NCBI GenBank assembly: GCA_964473045.1
Contig: CAYYMX010000076.1
Span: 1 to 6,589, forward strand
DNA: 6,589 nucleotides
Direction of reading: 5' to 3'
Origin: CAYYMX01 sp964473045
GTDB lineage: Bacteria; Pseudomonadota; Alphaproteobacteria; Methylaequorales; Methylaequoraceae
In this document: positions 6,533 through 6,589 of the stretch, one piece after another
Layout of the letters: every line of letters begins with the position of its first letter
How positions within the stretch are numbered: the first letter of the stretch is position 1
Made by a program: the position numbers and the translations under genes
The notes under the pieces: model-generated
The model's input: only the letters and a program-made list of their open reading frames with translations
The model's database searches: none
What the model was told of the DNA's origin: nothing

Positions 6533-6589
6533 ATTTCACATACAAATCAATTATTATAAAGTTAAATTATGATCCAGATGTTTTCTTGT

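Noticed and set aside
6569..6589. Possible start of another gene (MIQMFSC) at the window edge
   Set aside because: Only seven codons are visible, with no ribosome binding site and only a generic AT-rich TATTAT upstream; the opposite strand has equally short open stretches here, so no call can be supported.

Overview
The window is about 6.6 kb of very AT-rich, gene-dense chromosomal DNA. It carries only housekeeping genes, and I see no mobile element, CRISPR array, phage gene or cargo. The organism is most likely an alphaproteobacterium with a small, AT-rich genome, of the SAR11 (Pelagibacter-like) kind. The reasons are the layout carB-carA divergent from a GatB/YqeY-domain gene, dnaG, rpoD and a CAU tRNA, the alphaproteobacterial ending of RpoD (HPSRSRKLRSFLDN), the Lys/Asn/Ile-rich codon use and the very short spacers. 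The class assignment is fairly secure; the SAR11 assignment is inference.

Layout. Positions 1-1994, minus strand: carA and the first part of carB, encoding the two subunits of carbamoyl-phosphate synthetase (arginine and pyrimidine supply). carA and carB overlap by 17 bases. Positions 1995-2099: a 105-base divergent promoter region. Positions 2100-4314, plus strand: a GatB/YqeY-domain protein whose stop overlaps the start of dnaG (primase). Positions 4369-6303, plus strand: rpoD, the housekeeping sigma factor. The yqeY-dnaG-rpoD order is a version of the macromolecular synthesis operon, linking replication priming with transcription initiation. Positions 6456-6532: a tRNA with anticodon CAU, probably isoleucine tRNA (Ile2), preceded by its own promoter-like sequence.

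Two of these essential genes are broken as written. carB loses its frame near 205-215 through an apparent 23-base deletion that removes the codons for residues 215-222; the rest of the conserved protein continues in another frame to the window edge. dnaG loses its frame at a 13-A/8-T tract (4057-4077), and its C-terminal helicase-binding end continues in the -1 frame to 4314. The dnaG case is either a one-base sequencing or assembly error or programmed/transcriptional slippage. The carB case is either a rare or real deletion or a misassembly. Two unrelated lesions in essential genes within 4 kb make a sequence-quality explanation the default, but the dnaG tract is a plausible slippage site and deserves checking.

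Other points: none of the gene starts has a strong Shine-Dalgarno sequence, and the best carA promoter would give an almost leaderless mRNA. The tRNA has an unusual A1-C72 mismatch at the end of its acceptor stem.
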